The notes under the pieces are model-generated. The model was not told the origin of the DNA. It made no database searches and saw nothing but the letters and a program-made list of their open reading frames with translations. DNA of 64,000 nt from Symbiodinium sp. CCMP2592 (lineage: Eukaryota; Sar; Dinophyceae; Suessiales; Symbiodiniaceae): positions 1,031,702 through 1,095,701 of the forward strand of contig CAJNDT010000125.1 of assembly GCA_905221615.1 (NCBI GenBank), written 5' to 3'. The translations under genes were made by a program, and so were the position numbers. Each line of letters begins with the position of its first letter. The first letter of the stretch is position 1. Positions 1 through 7,794 of this stretch are shown here, piece after piece.

Positions 1-46
1 TGGTGGCCTGGGTTTCCCGAACCCAGCAATCTATCTTGAACCCAAC

Positions 47-152
47 TTGAACCCTAAACCCCGAAACCTATAACCGCTCTTGATGTTCCTATACCTAAAC
101 CCTGGAAACCCCAAACCCTATAAACCCCAAACCCTAGAAACCCTAAACACCC
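47..152. repeat. Degenerate telomere-like CCCTAAA patch (copy 1)
   Basis: A run of imperfect heptamers of the CCCTAAA type with single-base variants (CCCCAAA, CCTATAA, CCCTGGA). The same patch occurs at about 9456-9561 in copy 2. It is not a functional chromosome end, because it lies internally in copy 2. Confidence 0.8.
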
Positions 153-380
153 CAAGCGCCAAAGCCCGCAACACCCAAACTTTTGTGACACTGTCCAAGT
201 GCTTCCGCTGCCTGTGCCTTTTCAAAAATACGGAGGCTATAGTCGAGCTGGACCTGGATCATGCTATTAAGGGTTTAGGATTTAGGGCTTAGGGTTGTGG
301 GGTTCAGGAAGAGGCTACGGGGCTTAGCCAAAACAACCTCCCGGATCCATATCCAGCTCAGCCTTCCGGCGAATTGCACG

Positions 381-438
381 GTTGTTGTTGTTGCTGCCTG
401 TTGCTGTTGTTGCTGCCTGTTGCTGTTGCTGTTGCCGC
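381..438. repeat. GTT/GCT microsatellite (copy 1)
   Basis: Interrupted trinucleotide run of gtt and gct with tgcctgttgctgt sub-repeats. Duplicated at about 9790-9847. Confidence 0.85.
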
Positions 439-453
439 TGTCTGCTGCTGGCT

Positions 454-540
454 TCACTGGAAGCTGCGGCGCTCCATCTCCCGCCGCTCCTCCGCGAGAG
501 TTCGCCCCCAGGCGCTGGCTTCCTGTGGCACGGAGTTTGG
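454..540 (-). CDS. Exon-like segment, Glu/Arg-rich, terminal (copy 1)
   Basis: On the minus strand an open frame reads ...QEASAWGRTLAEERREMERR... and ends in SFQ and a TGA stop at 454-456. The composition (Glu, Arg, Ala) resembles the helical segments at 623-721 and 1117-1469 on the same strand, so it may be a later exon of the same gene. Its upstream border is not determined. The frame runs open beyond position 540 into hairpin-bearing sequence, so a splice acceptor cannot be placed from sequence alone. No family was recognised. The identical segment is present in copy 2 at 9863-9949. Confidence 0.35.
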   Translation of the reverse strand, partial: PNSVPQEASAWGRTLAEERREMERRSFQ

Positions 541-622
541 GTTAGTTTGTGACCTTCCGGCCTGTTTCGACCTTCCGGTCTGTTGTGTTTTGTGCTTCCC
601 AGCACTGCCGACCTTCCGGTCC

Positions 623-721
623 TTAAAAAAAGCAAGGGTCCTCCTGCTCGATGGTAAGCTCCATGATGCGAGCTTCCGCCATTTCCTCCTCGAGCTCGGC
701 CTGGCCAGGATGAGGATCCAT
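623..721 (-). CDS. Exon-like segment, short acidic helix (copy 1)
   Basis: A minus-strand frame starts with ATG at 721 and reads MDPHPGQAELEEEMAEARI followed by MELTIEQEDPCFF and a TAA stop at 623-625 (32 residues). The first two thirds are strongly helical and acidic, matching the style of the Ala/Glu/Arg segment at 1117-1469. It is more likely an exon of a larger minus-strand gene than a free peptide, because no other signal supports an isolated gene. Two GGAA-loop hairpins (569-580, 610-621) lie just after the stop. Identical in copy 2 (10032-10130). Confidence 0.35.
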   Translation of the reverse strand: MDPHPGQAELEEEMAEARIMELTIEQEDPCFF

Positions 722-1116
722 GAGGAGGGTTTCGGGTTTAAGGGTCTTGGGAATTTAAGTGGCTCTTGCCTGGCGAATCATCAACGCCTCCTTCGCCAAC
801 CTGAAATGCCGCCGCTGGTTCTCCTGCAGGCAAGCAAGTGGTTCGTGGTTGGACCTTCCGGTCTGTGTGCAGGAAGCCTGCTGCTCGGCGCGAAGTGCAG
901 CAGAAGGATCCTGCGTTGATTGGGTGGGCCTTCCGGTCTTTCCACAGCATGCTCCTCCCTGCCTCGTTCTGGCTGGGATCGGACGTCTCCATGGCGGCTG
1001 CTCCCGCAGGATCCTGTGCAGGCTTTGTGTTTGGGGGTTTTCGGGCTGGGGTTCTTGAGTCCCCGACTTCGGCCGATGAGGGTTTGGCCTCCTGGCGACA
1101 CAAGCATGCATGCATT

Positions 1117-1469
1117 GGCCTTCCGGCCCTCGACAGAAACGGCCGCCTCTGCAGGAGCAGCTTCCGCCGCGTCAGCCTGCAGCAGCAGTCTGCGTCGCCG
1201 CTTGGATGCCATGTCCCGCATCTCATTCAGCTGCATCTCCCTCTTGTGCATCTGCTCGTCTTGCGGAGCGCGCGCTTCCGCCTCCGCTCGCCGAGCAGCT
1301 TCCGCCGCCGCATCCCTCTCCAGCGCAGCCCTCTCCATTGCGAGTTCCTCTTCACCTGCGACATCATGTGTGGAAGGTTTCCGGTCTACGGACGCAGGTG
1401 GTGAAACAAATCGGATCAGGCCTTTGAGCTGCTCTGCGATGCGGGCGGCGGCTTCCCAGCCAGTCTCAC
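1117..1469 (-). CDS. Coiled-coil exon-like segment, Ala/Glu/Arg-rich (copy 1)
   Basis: On the minus strand the frame opens just after a possible AG acceptor near 1470 (tgcag/gtgagactgg) and reads GWEAAARIAEQLKGLIRFV, then MERAALERDAAAEAARRAEA, then MQLNEMRDMASKRRRRLLLQ and ends near AVSVEGRK. Heptad-like Ala/Glu/Arg spacing predicts a long charged helix or coiled coil, with a basic KRRRR cluster that could be a nuclear localisation signal. The frame stays open to 781 but the tail loses this composition after the hairpin at 1117-1128, so the exon probably ends there. No family was recognised. The same segment is intact in copy 2 (10526-10878). Confidence 0.45.
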
Positions 1470-1480
1470 CTGCATGTGTA

Positions 1481-1511
1481 TGTGTATATATATATAAATA
1501 TATATATACTA
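1481..1511. repeat. TA microsatellite followed by CCCTAAA heptamers (copy 1)
   Basis: Short TA run, two repeat units longer than in copy 2 and followed by three to four telomere-like heptamers (to about 1550). Copy 2 has one extra heptamer here, showing that replication slippage acts on the heptamers. Confidence 0.8.
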
Positions 1512-1857
1512 AACCCCTAAACCCTAAACCCTGCAAGCCCTAAACCTTAAACTCCCTAGACATATCTTGAAGCAACGCAGCCATCGGCACGGGACATGGT
1601 CGTGCCTTGAGCTTCTTGGTATCGCTCCAGTTCTTCGGCTTCTGGCACAGGCAATGAAGTTATCGAATCTATGAGACCTTCCGGTCTGAGGTTGACCTTC
1701 CGGTCTGATTTGCATCCGAGCCACCTTGCTGCTCGACTAGGTTAGCTGGCGGCTTCTTCACGGTGGGCGCAGTCAGCGGCAGCGGGCCTCCGCCTGAACA
1801 GGTTTTTTTCTGTGTCGATTGTTGACACTATATATAATGCACACCAGGCTTTCCAGC

Positions 1858-2082
1858 CTACACTGGGTCTTGCTTTCTTGGCTGCCTGACCTGACCAATG
1901 CCAAGTGTATATAATTCATGCCATTGCAACCAACTCCCTGCCTGCATCATCCGTAGAAGCTTTCGGTGGCGGGCCTGCATGCAATGCTTCTGCTGTTTCG
2001 CGCCTTCCGGCGTTTTTAGAAATTCACGCCTTTGGGTGGAGAGGTGCCCAGCCACGCAGCAGGAGTCGCCTTGCCTGATCAA
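1858..2082 (-). CDS. Exon-like segment with Gln/Arg/His-rich helix (copy 1)
   Basis: A 74-codon open frame on the minus strand includes QRREFLKTPEGAKQQKHCMQ followed by ARHRKLLRMMQAGSWLQWHE and ends QPRKQDPV with a stop. The charged, Gln-rich stretch looks coding, but a GGAA-loop hairpin (2001-2012) falls inside it and encodes the TPEGA part, so it may instead be intronic sequence that happens to stay open. No homology was recognised. Identical in copy 2 at 11271-11495. Confidence 0.25.
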   Translation of the reverse strand: MIRQGDSCCVAGHLSTQRREFLKTPEGAKQQKHCMQARHRKLLRMMQAGSWLQWHELYTLGIGQVRQPRKQDPV

Positions 2083-2435
2083 TGTTTGAGGTGTGTGTAC
2101 CTATACCTGAATATAGTCGTAAGTTTGCCACCTCCCGGTGGCACGGTGTGCGTCGGAGGTGGGGCCGCTGAAGGCGTCGACTTGCCAGTGCTCCCTGACC
2201 AATGATTGTATGGGGCACATGCAGTGCATGAGGTCCTGGGTTTGGCGCCTCCCGGGCAGGTGGAAGTGGGAGGCGGGCCTGGCGGCGGCGGCGGTGGCGG
2301 CGCTTTGGCCGGAGCCGGAGGACCTTGTCGGATGAAAACACAACAGACCTTCCGGTCAAACTTCTTTGGCCCTGCCTGGCTGCTTGGGCTGGTCGTGTGT
2401 GGCTTCCGCCGCCTTCGCCTTTGGGCCTGCGACAT
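2079..2435 (-). CDS. Proline-rich open frame, uncertain (copy 1)
   Basis: A 118-codon minus-strand frame contains APAKAPPPPPPPGPPP and a His/Thr-rich tail. Two other frames are also open over most of this GC-rich stretch, and one of them (LVREHWQVDAFSG, GRWQTYDYIQV) looks equally protein-like. The real frame cannot be chosen by eye. Copy 2 differs by four substitutions at the tract corresponding to 2258-2272, which is unusually variable for this duplication. Confidence 0.2.
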   Translation of the reverse strand: MSQAQRRRRRKPHTTSPSSQAGPKKFDRKVCCVFIRQGPPAPAKAPPPPPPPGPPPTSTCPGGAKPRTSCTACAPYNHWSGSTGKSTPSAAPPPTHTVPPGGGKLTTIFRYRYTHLKH

Positions 2436-2713
2436 TTAACAAACATATAAACCTTAAACCCGAGAAGCCCCATTGACACGATGACCTGCAGCTGTGGAAG
2501 GCGTAGCTGGCTCGGGGTCGACGACCACCACCCCAGGAACCTTTTTGCCTGCAGGGCTCACACCATGCAGAACTACAGCCTTCCGGCTTGCAGAAGCACC
2601 GCCTTCCGGCGGCTGATTTTCCCCAGCAACCGGGCCTTGCAGGGATAAACTAAACCAAAGAACTCCACAACAAAAACAGGAAGTGCTAAACCAAAAATTT
2701 CAAAAACACAGTC

Positions 2714-2879
2714 ATTCAAAGAGCTTTCGGTTCGTGACCTTCCGGTCTGCAGCCAGGCGTCTGTAGTAGCACCACCACTTCTGACCGTTGTAGATCTTCT
2801 TGTCGTGCCCGTCCGGGATGGCGTCAGCCTGGTCGAACTTCTTCCACCAGCGGCCTTCCGGATCCTTCCACCAATCTCT
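2714..2879 (-). CDS. Trp-rich exon-like segment (copy 1)
   Basis: Minus-strand frame that reads RDWWKDPEGRWWKKFDQADA, then IPDGHDKKIYNGQKWWCYYR and RLAADRKV, closing with a TGA at 2712-2714. The paired WW motifs and basic/aromatic composition look like a genuine exon: they are unlike the low-complexity surroundings and contain no start codon. A possible acceptor (gacgacag) precedes RDWW. With a GA donor after codon VQ at the end of the 2934-3083 segment, both frames would join in phase 0, giving an intron of about 60 bp. Dinoflagellates are known to use GA and GC donors, but the splice is an inference. The GACC..GGTC hairpin at 2736-2747 lies at the 3' end. Copy 2: 12127-12292. Confidence 0.45.
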
Positions 2880-2933
2880 GTCGTCCAGCACGCGAATACA
2901 GTTAAGGGGTTTAGGGAAAGGGTTTTGGGCAAA

Positions 2934-3083
2934 TCAGTCCTGGACGTTGGATTGGTGGGCGGCCCATTCCTGGGCTAGCTGAAAGCGCCAGTCTGCGTAC
3001 GGTTCGGCGGCGCCCTCCCGGCTCCACAGGTAGCGGAGCAAGCAGCGATCCGTAGCGTCTTGCGGTCTGTGCCGGTGGGTCAT
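2934..3083 (-). CDS. Short exon-like ORF upstream of the Trp-rich segment (copy 1)
   Basis: A 49-codon frame on the minus strand starts MTHRHRPQDATDRCLLRYLW and continues REGAAEPYADWRFQLAQEWA to a TGA at 2934-2936. It is in the right position, strand and phase to be spliced to the Trp-rich segment downstream (see 2714-2879). It ends just before a small cluster of TTTAGGG-like words that would be part of the intron. No family was recognised. Copy 2: 12347-12496. Confidence 0.4.
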   Translation of the reverse strand: MTHRHRPQDATDRCLLRYLWSREGAAEPYADWRFQLAQEWAAHQSNVQD

Positions 3084-3118
3084 GGCGCCTCGAGCTTCCG
3101 CCTTCCGGCGATGCCTCC

Positions 3119-3200
3119 CGGCAGCAGTAGTAGGAGCAGCAGTAGTAGCAGTAGTCGTAGTAGGAGTAGTGGTAGTAGTAGTAGTAGCAGCAGCTATCGC
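3119..3200. repeat. AGT/AGC trinucleotide microsatellite (copy 1)
   Basis: Interrupted agt/agc/agg repeat. It encodes poly-Ser or poly-Val only as a by-product of the repeat. Same at about 12532-12613 in copy 2. Confidence 0.85.
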
Positions 3201-3299
3201 TTTAGCGGAAGCTCGAGGGCGGCCCTTTTTGGGCCGGCTGGCAGCTACAGGCTACACGCGACCTAGCCTTAGAGAAGCTGCGCAGGGAGGAGTGTGTCG

Positions 3300-3405
3300 G
3301 GAGTTCAGGTTTGAGTGTGTCGGGAGTTGTCAGGTTTCCACCTAAAGTTTAAAAGGGTCAGGTTTCCACCTAAAGTTGAAAAGAGTCAGGCTTCCATCCT
3401 AAAGT
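3300..3405. repeat. Three tandem 33-bp units (copy 1)
   Basis: Three diverged units with the core tcaggtttccacctaaagtt follow two copies of tgtgtcgggagtt. Located between the putative exons at 3083 and 3989. Present at the equivalent place in copy 2 (about 12713-12818). Confidence 0.75.
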
Positions 3406-3988
3406 TTATCATCAGATACCTAGGTAAACCCCACAGCGTGCAACATAAGAAGCGAAAGTGTCTGGAACTTAGAACGTGTTCGTGTTGCTGTTGTTTCTTC
3501 TTTCTCCCTACCTTGAGATGTGGAGCGGCGCGGACATTCAGAGTTTCCACCATGACATGCTCGTGTTGGCAGAAAGCTGCAACGCCCTTGCAAAACATGC
3601 ACTTGAAACACATGAAACAACGCCCTTCCGGCCTGAGCTGCGGCCTCCGGGCCTGGCCTTCCGGCCTTCAATGGCAATGCCTGATCTGGGGCCTCCCGGC
3701 CTGTTTCGCTTTGTTGCGGAAATTAGGATGCGAGCCTGCATGGGCCTTCCGGCCGTCACTATAAAGAAAATCATGGCAAAACATGCATTATACTATACCA
3801 TTCACATATATCTATACACATGCATATACACACTCTTGGTCAACCCCGAACCCTAAACCCTTAACCCGAAACCCTTGAACCTTATACAAGCTTTTTCGAC
3901 CTAAAAAAATGAAGTTGAATCATAAACCTTGCAAACCATGAGCCCTTCATGTGCAAAAGCCTGCAACACAGGACTGTGAAATTCTTGT

Positions 3989-4376
3989 TCACGCAAAGGC
4001 TCCGGCAGGCTTCTTCTTTGGGGCCTCCTTCAAAACACGGCGCCGACGCTTGGTTGGCCGGTCCGGCGTCTCGAAAGACTCTGGCGGAAACCGGGCTCTT
4101 ATGGCCTCGTTCTCATCGGCTTCCGCCTCGTCCATGGCTTCCGCCTCTGACTGCATGCAGAGCTGTCGCATCTGCTTCCGCGGTCTCAAGCTGCGGCCCT
4201 TGTTCAAGTGTAGGAGCGGGCGGCGCTTTCGCAGCGAGACTTTCGTCGACGAAGTCTGGGAGCTCTGCGGCTTTCTCTGCGACCTTCTCCGGCGATATGC
4301 TGTCCGCCACTTTGCTCACAGCGCTGGCGCTGGCACGCAAACGTTCCAGCAACTCCGACGGGCTAGCGCTGGCCAT
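3989..4376 (-). CDS. Ser/Ala-rich ORF with C-terminal basic cluster, split over two frames (copy 1)
   Basis: The minus-strand frame starts at 4376 in a good context (gccatggcc) with MASASPSELLERLRASASAV and runs through SPEKVAEKAAELPDFVDESL before losing coding character. The second frame, overlapping by about 95 bases, carries SEAEAMDEAEADENEAIRAR and ends PTKRRRRVLKEAPKKKPAGA plus FA and a stop at 3989. The KRRRR and KKK clusters look like a nuclear localisation or nucleic-acid binding tail. The two frames are offset in both duplication copies, so a spliced intron or programmed shift is more likely than a random error. Unknown function. It follows the 164-residue ORF on the same strand. Confidence 0.45.
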
Positions 4377-4635
4377 GGCGGTTCTTTTCCAAGAAGAAGG
4401 ATCTTACGCAAAGAATCTTGAAGCCAAAGGTCTGTCATTGCAATGGTGGTGGAATGTTTTCATGCATGCGCTCACATATCCTGCAGGCACACAGAACAAA
4501 GCTGTGGTCTCTCATGTTTCCAAAACTGAGCGGTGGCTCTTCTGGCGCAGTCCGCTTCCGCAGGTCTTCTGGCTCCCTTCGCTTTTACAGGAGTTTTAAT
4601 TATATAAGGATCCACGCCTACCTTAAGCAGGAGTC

Positions 4636-5131
4636 TCAGGCATCCACCCTTGCTCTCTTAGCCCGGGCTTTGGCTTGAAGATTCTCGTAGCGCATGCGGC
4701 GCAAACGCTCCCGCTGCACGTTAGTCAACCAGGCTCGGATGTTTTCCGAAAGCCTCACCTTCTCGTGCAAGTCCTCGGCGACTCTTGCCCCCCTCCGGCC
4801 TTCCAGCCCCGTGCCCCAGCACAGGTTCGGGGAGAAGTTTGCGACTTCCTCTTCTGCTTGCGCAAGGACCTCCCGACCTTCTGCAAGGTAGTCCCGCAGC
4901 TTCTGTGCCTCCGCCTCTTCAAGCTGGGTGTCACCAACCAAAAACGAGGCTTGGACTTGCAGCAAGTCGTTGATGAGGGGCGCGAAGCTCGCAGCGACCC
5001 GAGCAGCGTTGACAGTCGCCGCCTTCCGCTGCTCGTGAGTAGGCTCGGAGGCTTCCGCCTCCTGATATGCCTCCTCCAAGAGGTCGAAGACGGACGAAGC
5101 CGAGCTGGAGCTTTTTCGTGTCCGCCGACAT
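4636..5131 (-). pseudogene. Frameshifted copy of the 164-residue acidic helical ORF (copy 1)
   Basis: Homologous to 14049-14543 in copy 2. Near the beginning (around 5110-5116) copy 1 reads gctttttcg where copy 2 reads gctttccg, a one-base indel plus a substitution, so the start MSADTE is out of frame with the body SSSSASSVFDLLEEAYQEAE. The remainder is intact to the stop at 4636. Either copy 1 has lost the normal start, or translation begins elsewhere, or the difference is a sequencing error in a homopolymer. A perfect 6-bp GGAA-loop stem (5047-5062) lies inside the coding part. Confidence 0.6.
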
Positions 5132-5481
5132 GGCTGGGAGAGCGGGGGGCCAGCAGGGAGCAAAGCTGCGGCAGTCAAAGCATGGATGCAAGCTTGCATG
5201 TGCTTCTTGTGCGAATGCGCAGCTTTTGCAAAACAACCTCCACATCAAGCGGCTCCACGACGGCCTTGCTGCAATCAATTTTTTATTCCTTTCCAGCCCT
5301 GAGCGTTTCGGAGCTGTGGGGTCGTGCTTTTCCAAAGCTGTACATGCACGTAAAACTCTACGGATATGAAGGCGATGTTCGAAAACGAACACAAGGGAAC
5401 AAAAGGCCTACATACTTCCGTATATGGTACATGGTCAAGCTCCTGCAGACCGCAGTGGATGGACGATAGCTTCGCCATCTT

Positions 5482-7144
5482 TCACTGCTTTCCAGCAGCA
5501 CGGAGGTCCTTCCAAGCTTTCTTTGAAGGGTTGAACCCTCTCGACTGCCAGCAAGACAGCGTGCACAAGGGCCGCTTGCGGCACTTCGGGCAGCCCTCGG
5601 CGAACTTCTTCACGAGCTCCGAGCAGACCCCGGCCTTGGCGAGCAGCTGCTTCCGCAGGGCCAGCAGGTTGTCCTTCTTCTTGTCCTGCTGCTTCTTGCC
5701 CTGCTGCTTCCGCAAGCCCTCCTTCGCTGTCTCAGCCTTCCCGGCTTTGGCCTTCGCTTTGGCTTTCGCCTTCGCTGCAGCCTTGGCCTTCGCAGTGGCT
5801 TTGGGCTTCGCAACGGCAGTCAGAGCCTTGGCCTTTGCTTTGGCCTTTGACTTCTTTGGCTCTGCTTCCGCAGCTCCCTCCTCGGTGTCCACCTCGTTCT
5901 TTTGCGTCTCGAACTTCTGGGTGAAAGCGTCGAGGGAGGCCAGCGCGGGGTTGCCCTTGAAGTCGCAAGTCTGAGACTGAGAACTGTCGAGGGGCTGCAC
6001 CTCGGAAGGCTTGCCGACCTGCGGTGAGGCTGGCGGTCTGCTAGCTGTCTTTTCTGCTGGAGGTGAGGCTGTGCTGCTAGCTGTGTGCCCTGCTTCAGGC
6101 GCCGGCAGCGCCAGCAGAGGGACTTCCGCCGCAGGTGTCTGCACTTGCGGCAGCGTCAGTGCGGCTTTGCGCTTGCGTCAGTGCGGGGAGGCTTTGCGCT
6201 TGCGTCAGTGCGGGGAGGCTTGGCGCTTGAGTCAGCTGCTGCTGCAGCCCTGCCAGGTTGGACACAGGCTTCTGCAGTGGAAGGCAGCCAGTAAGCAGCC
6301 TTTCAAGCAACCCCACGACCGCCGCGACGTCCCCGCCGCTGCTTCCGCTGCTTCCGGAGCCGCAGGCGTCTCCCTTCCGACTTGACTGGAGATCCTTGTG
6401 CGTGTCCCTGCACGCGATGGTCAAGCCAAAGCACCGGATCTCCGACTCCTTGGGGCTCTGAACAGCGGTTGGTGCTGCCTCCAAGCTCACACCAGAGCAC
6501 TGCAGCCACTCTGCCGGCAGGCAGCTCGGCGTGGTCAGCTTCCAGACCACAGGCAAGAGCTTCCGCACGGGGTTGCTGTCGTACAGCCCTTGCAGCCGCG
6601 CCCTCAAAGCGTCCTTGTACGTGACGTACTTGTCGTGCTTCTCCTGGGCGCTCATCGACAAGGCATCCTTCCGGAAGCGGAGCAGCATGAAGGCGGTCAG
6701 GCTGCGGCAGGTGAACTCTGACGGCGAGATGCACCCGGCTCTTCCGAGGAAGTCCGCCAGCAGCGAGAAAACCTCCCACTCCTCAGCCTCCCGGCCTTTG
6801 CCGATTTGCTGCCACAAAGTGGCTGGCACGACCCTGAAGAAGTGCTCGTAGTCCTGACACTTTCCCTGCTGCCACAGGACACCCGCTGTCGACTTTCCAG
6901 TCGCAGCGTTGCTGCCCAGGGCTTCCGCCAAGCGCTCCAGCTGCTCGGGTAAGAACACTCCCGCTTCGCGAAGTGTCTTCATGGCCATGCCGGAGTGCTG
7001 GTTGGACGGCAAGCCGCAGCAAAGAACGGCCAAGCGGTCGACTTGGGTGCTGCGGGCTTCCCAGAACTTCCGCTCCGAGAGGCACTCCTTCGCTTGCACC
7101 AAGTACTGCACCGCGCCCTGGATTTCCTCCATGACATTGGCCAT
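5482..7144 (-). pseudogene. Frameshifted copy of the 555-residue repeat/Lys-Ala protein (copy 1)
   Basis: Homologous to 14894-16561. A 5-bp deletion at about 6163 (gtgcggcttt here against gtgcggggaggcttt in copy 2) falls inside the third 27-bp unit encoding LPALTQAQS and shifts the frame. Reading from 7144 the protein therefore ends prematurely in unrelated residues (RTDAAASADT...). The C-terminal half (5482-6144), with the Lys/Ala tract and the Cys cluster, remains open in its own frame. A few further substitutions are present (for example VRKLLPV instead of GRKLWPV). If the deletion is real, copy 1 is a decaying duplicate; if not, it is a sequencing error in a tandem repeat. Confidence 0.65.
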
Positions 7145-7378
7145 TGCAGGTTTTTCTACGAGCTGCAGGTTTCCCAACCTCACCTTCGATGGAGCAAGAG
7201 CTTGCGGCGGAAGCATGCATGTTGCTCTGCGGCTTACTCTAGCATCTTTCCTATAGACTTGCTGAAGCGTCTTTCCAGACGCGATCGGCGGACACACTGG
7301 CTTCGACAGCGCAAGAAGCAAAATAACGGCATCAATGACAAACAAGAAGCACCAACACACAAACAGCACACACACACA

Positions 7379-7590
7379 AAATAAGTTAGAATAAGTTAAC
7401 ATAAGTTAACATAAGTTAGCTAAAAAGTTAACTTAAGTTAGTAACTTCTATTTCTTCCAACCAACCTTCTACTAACTTCCCCCAAGTTAGTAGGGACTTA
7501 CTACATGGATGGCAAAGATGTAAGGGGGTTACAGGGGGGTTATAAGGGGGTTACTAACATCTATATCTTAACTTAGGCCACACGCACAAT
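7379..7590. repeat. AAGTTA-rich repeat, probable 5' flank of the minus-strand ORF (copy 1)
   Basis: Tandem ataagttaac units of 10 bp (7380-7430) grade into degenerate agttag/ggggtta words. It lies upstream, in transcription terms, of the 555-residue ORF in both copies (16795-17010). No TATA-like or other core promoter element could be defended. Confidence 0.7.
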
Positions 7591-7694
7591 CTTAGTATAT
7601 TATACGAAGCCACGGAAAGGGTTCTTTGCGCAAGAAATGTTGCTTTGCCGATGTATTTGTTGGGTTATCTTTCTTCTGCTGCACAGTCTGCTCC

Positions 7695-7794
7695 NNNNNN
7701 NNNNNNNNNNNNNNNNNNNNNNNNNNNNNNNNNNNNNNNNNNNNNNNNNNNNNNNNNNNNNNNNNNNNNNNNNNNNNNNNNNNNNNNNNNNNNN
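7695..7794. other. Assembly gap of 100 N
   Basis: Exactly 100 undefined bases, a length commonly used as a placeholder for a gap of unknown size. It lies between the end of copy 1 and a G-rich simple repeat that probably stopped the assembly. Confidence 0.99.

Larger units (their letters stand above)
361..3754 (-). repeat. Cluster of GGAA-loop (GNRA-type) mini-hairpins, copy 1
   Basis: At least eighteen short inverted repeats share a TTCC (or TCCC) centre on the + strand, which reads GGAA or GGGA on the minus strand. Clear examples: 569-580, 610-621, 852-863, 1694-1705, 2346-2357 and 2736-2747 (GACC..GGTC); 1117-1128, 3655-3666 and 3743-3754 (GGCC..GGCC); 2001-2012 and 3099-3110 (CGCC..GGCG); 2577-2588 (AGCC..GGCT); 2599-2612 (CCGCC..GGCGG); 1674-1687 (AGACC..GGTCT); 1846-1859 (AGGCT..AGCCT); 3112-3123 (TGCC, TCCC, GGCA); 3690-3701 (GGCC, TCCC, GGCC); 2126-2143 (7-bp stem, TCCC loop). 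The stem sequence changes but pairing is kept, while the loop is nearly fixed. Most copies lie between, rather than inside, the coding-like segments of the minus-strand gene chain. Function is unknown; a small mobile palindrome or an RNA structural element are both possible. Confidence 0.85.
1..7694. repeat. Segmental tandem duplication, copy 1
   Basis: This block matches 9410-17111 base for base apart from roughly twenty small differences: single substitutions, homopolymer changes, one extra CCCTAAA heptamer in copy 2 and a 5-bp deletion in copy 1. The window begins inside the GGT run that also precedes copy 2, and copy 1 ends at the N gap, so neither outer border is fully seen. All coding-like segments in it lie on the minus strand. 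Two of its main ORFs are broken relative to copy 2. An assembly duplication (collapsed or misplaced haplotype) is an alternative to a true genomic duplication. Confidence 0.95.

Noticed and set aside
374..1543. Plus-strand frames over 180 codons opposite the minus-strand segments
   Set aside because: Their composition (Cys/Leu/Ser, Arg/Pro) is the shadow of Ala/Glu/Arg codons on the other strand and of the hairpin motif.
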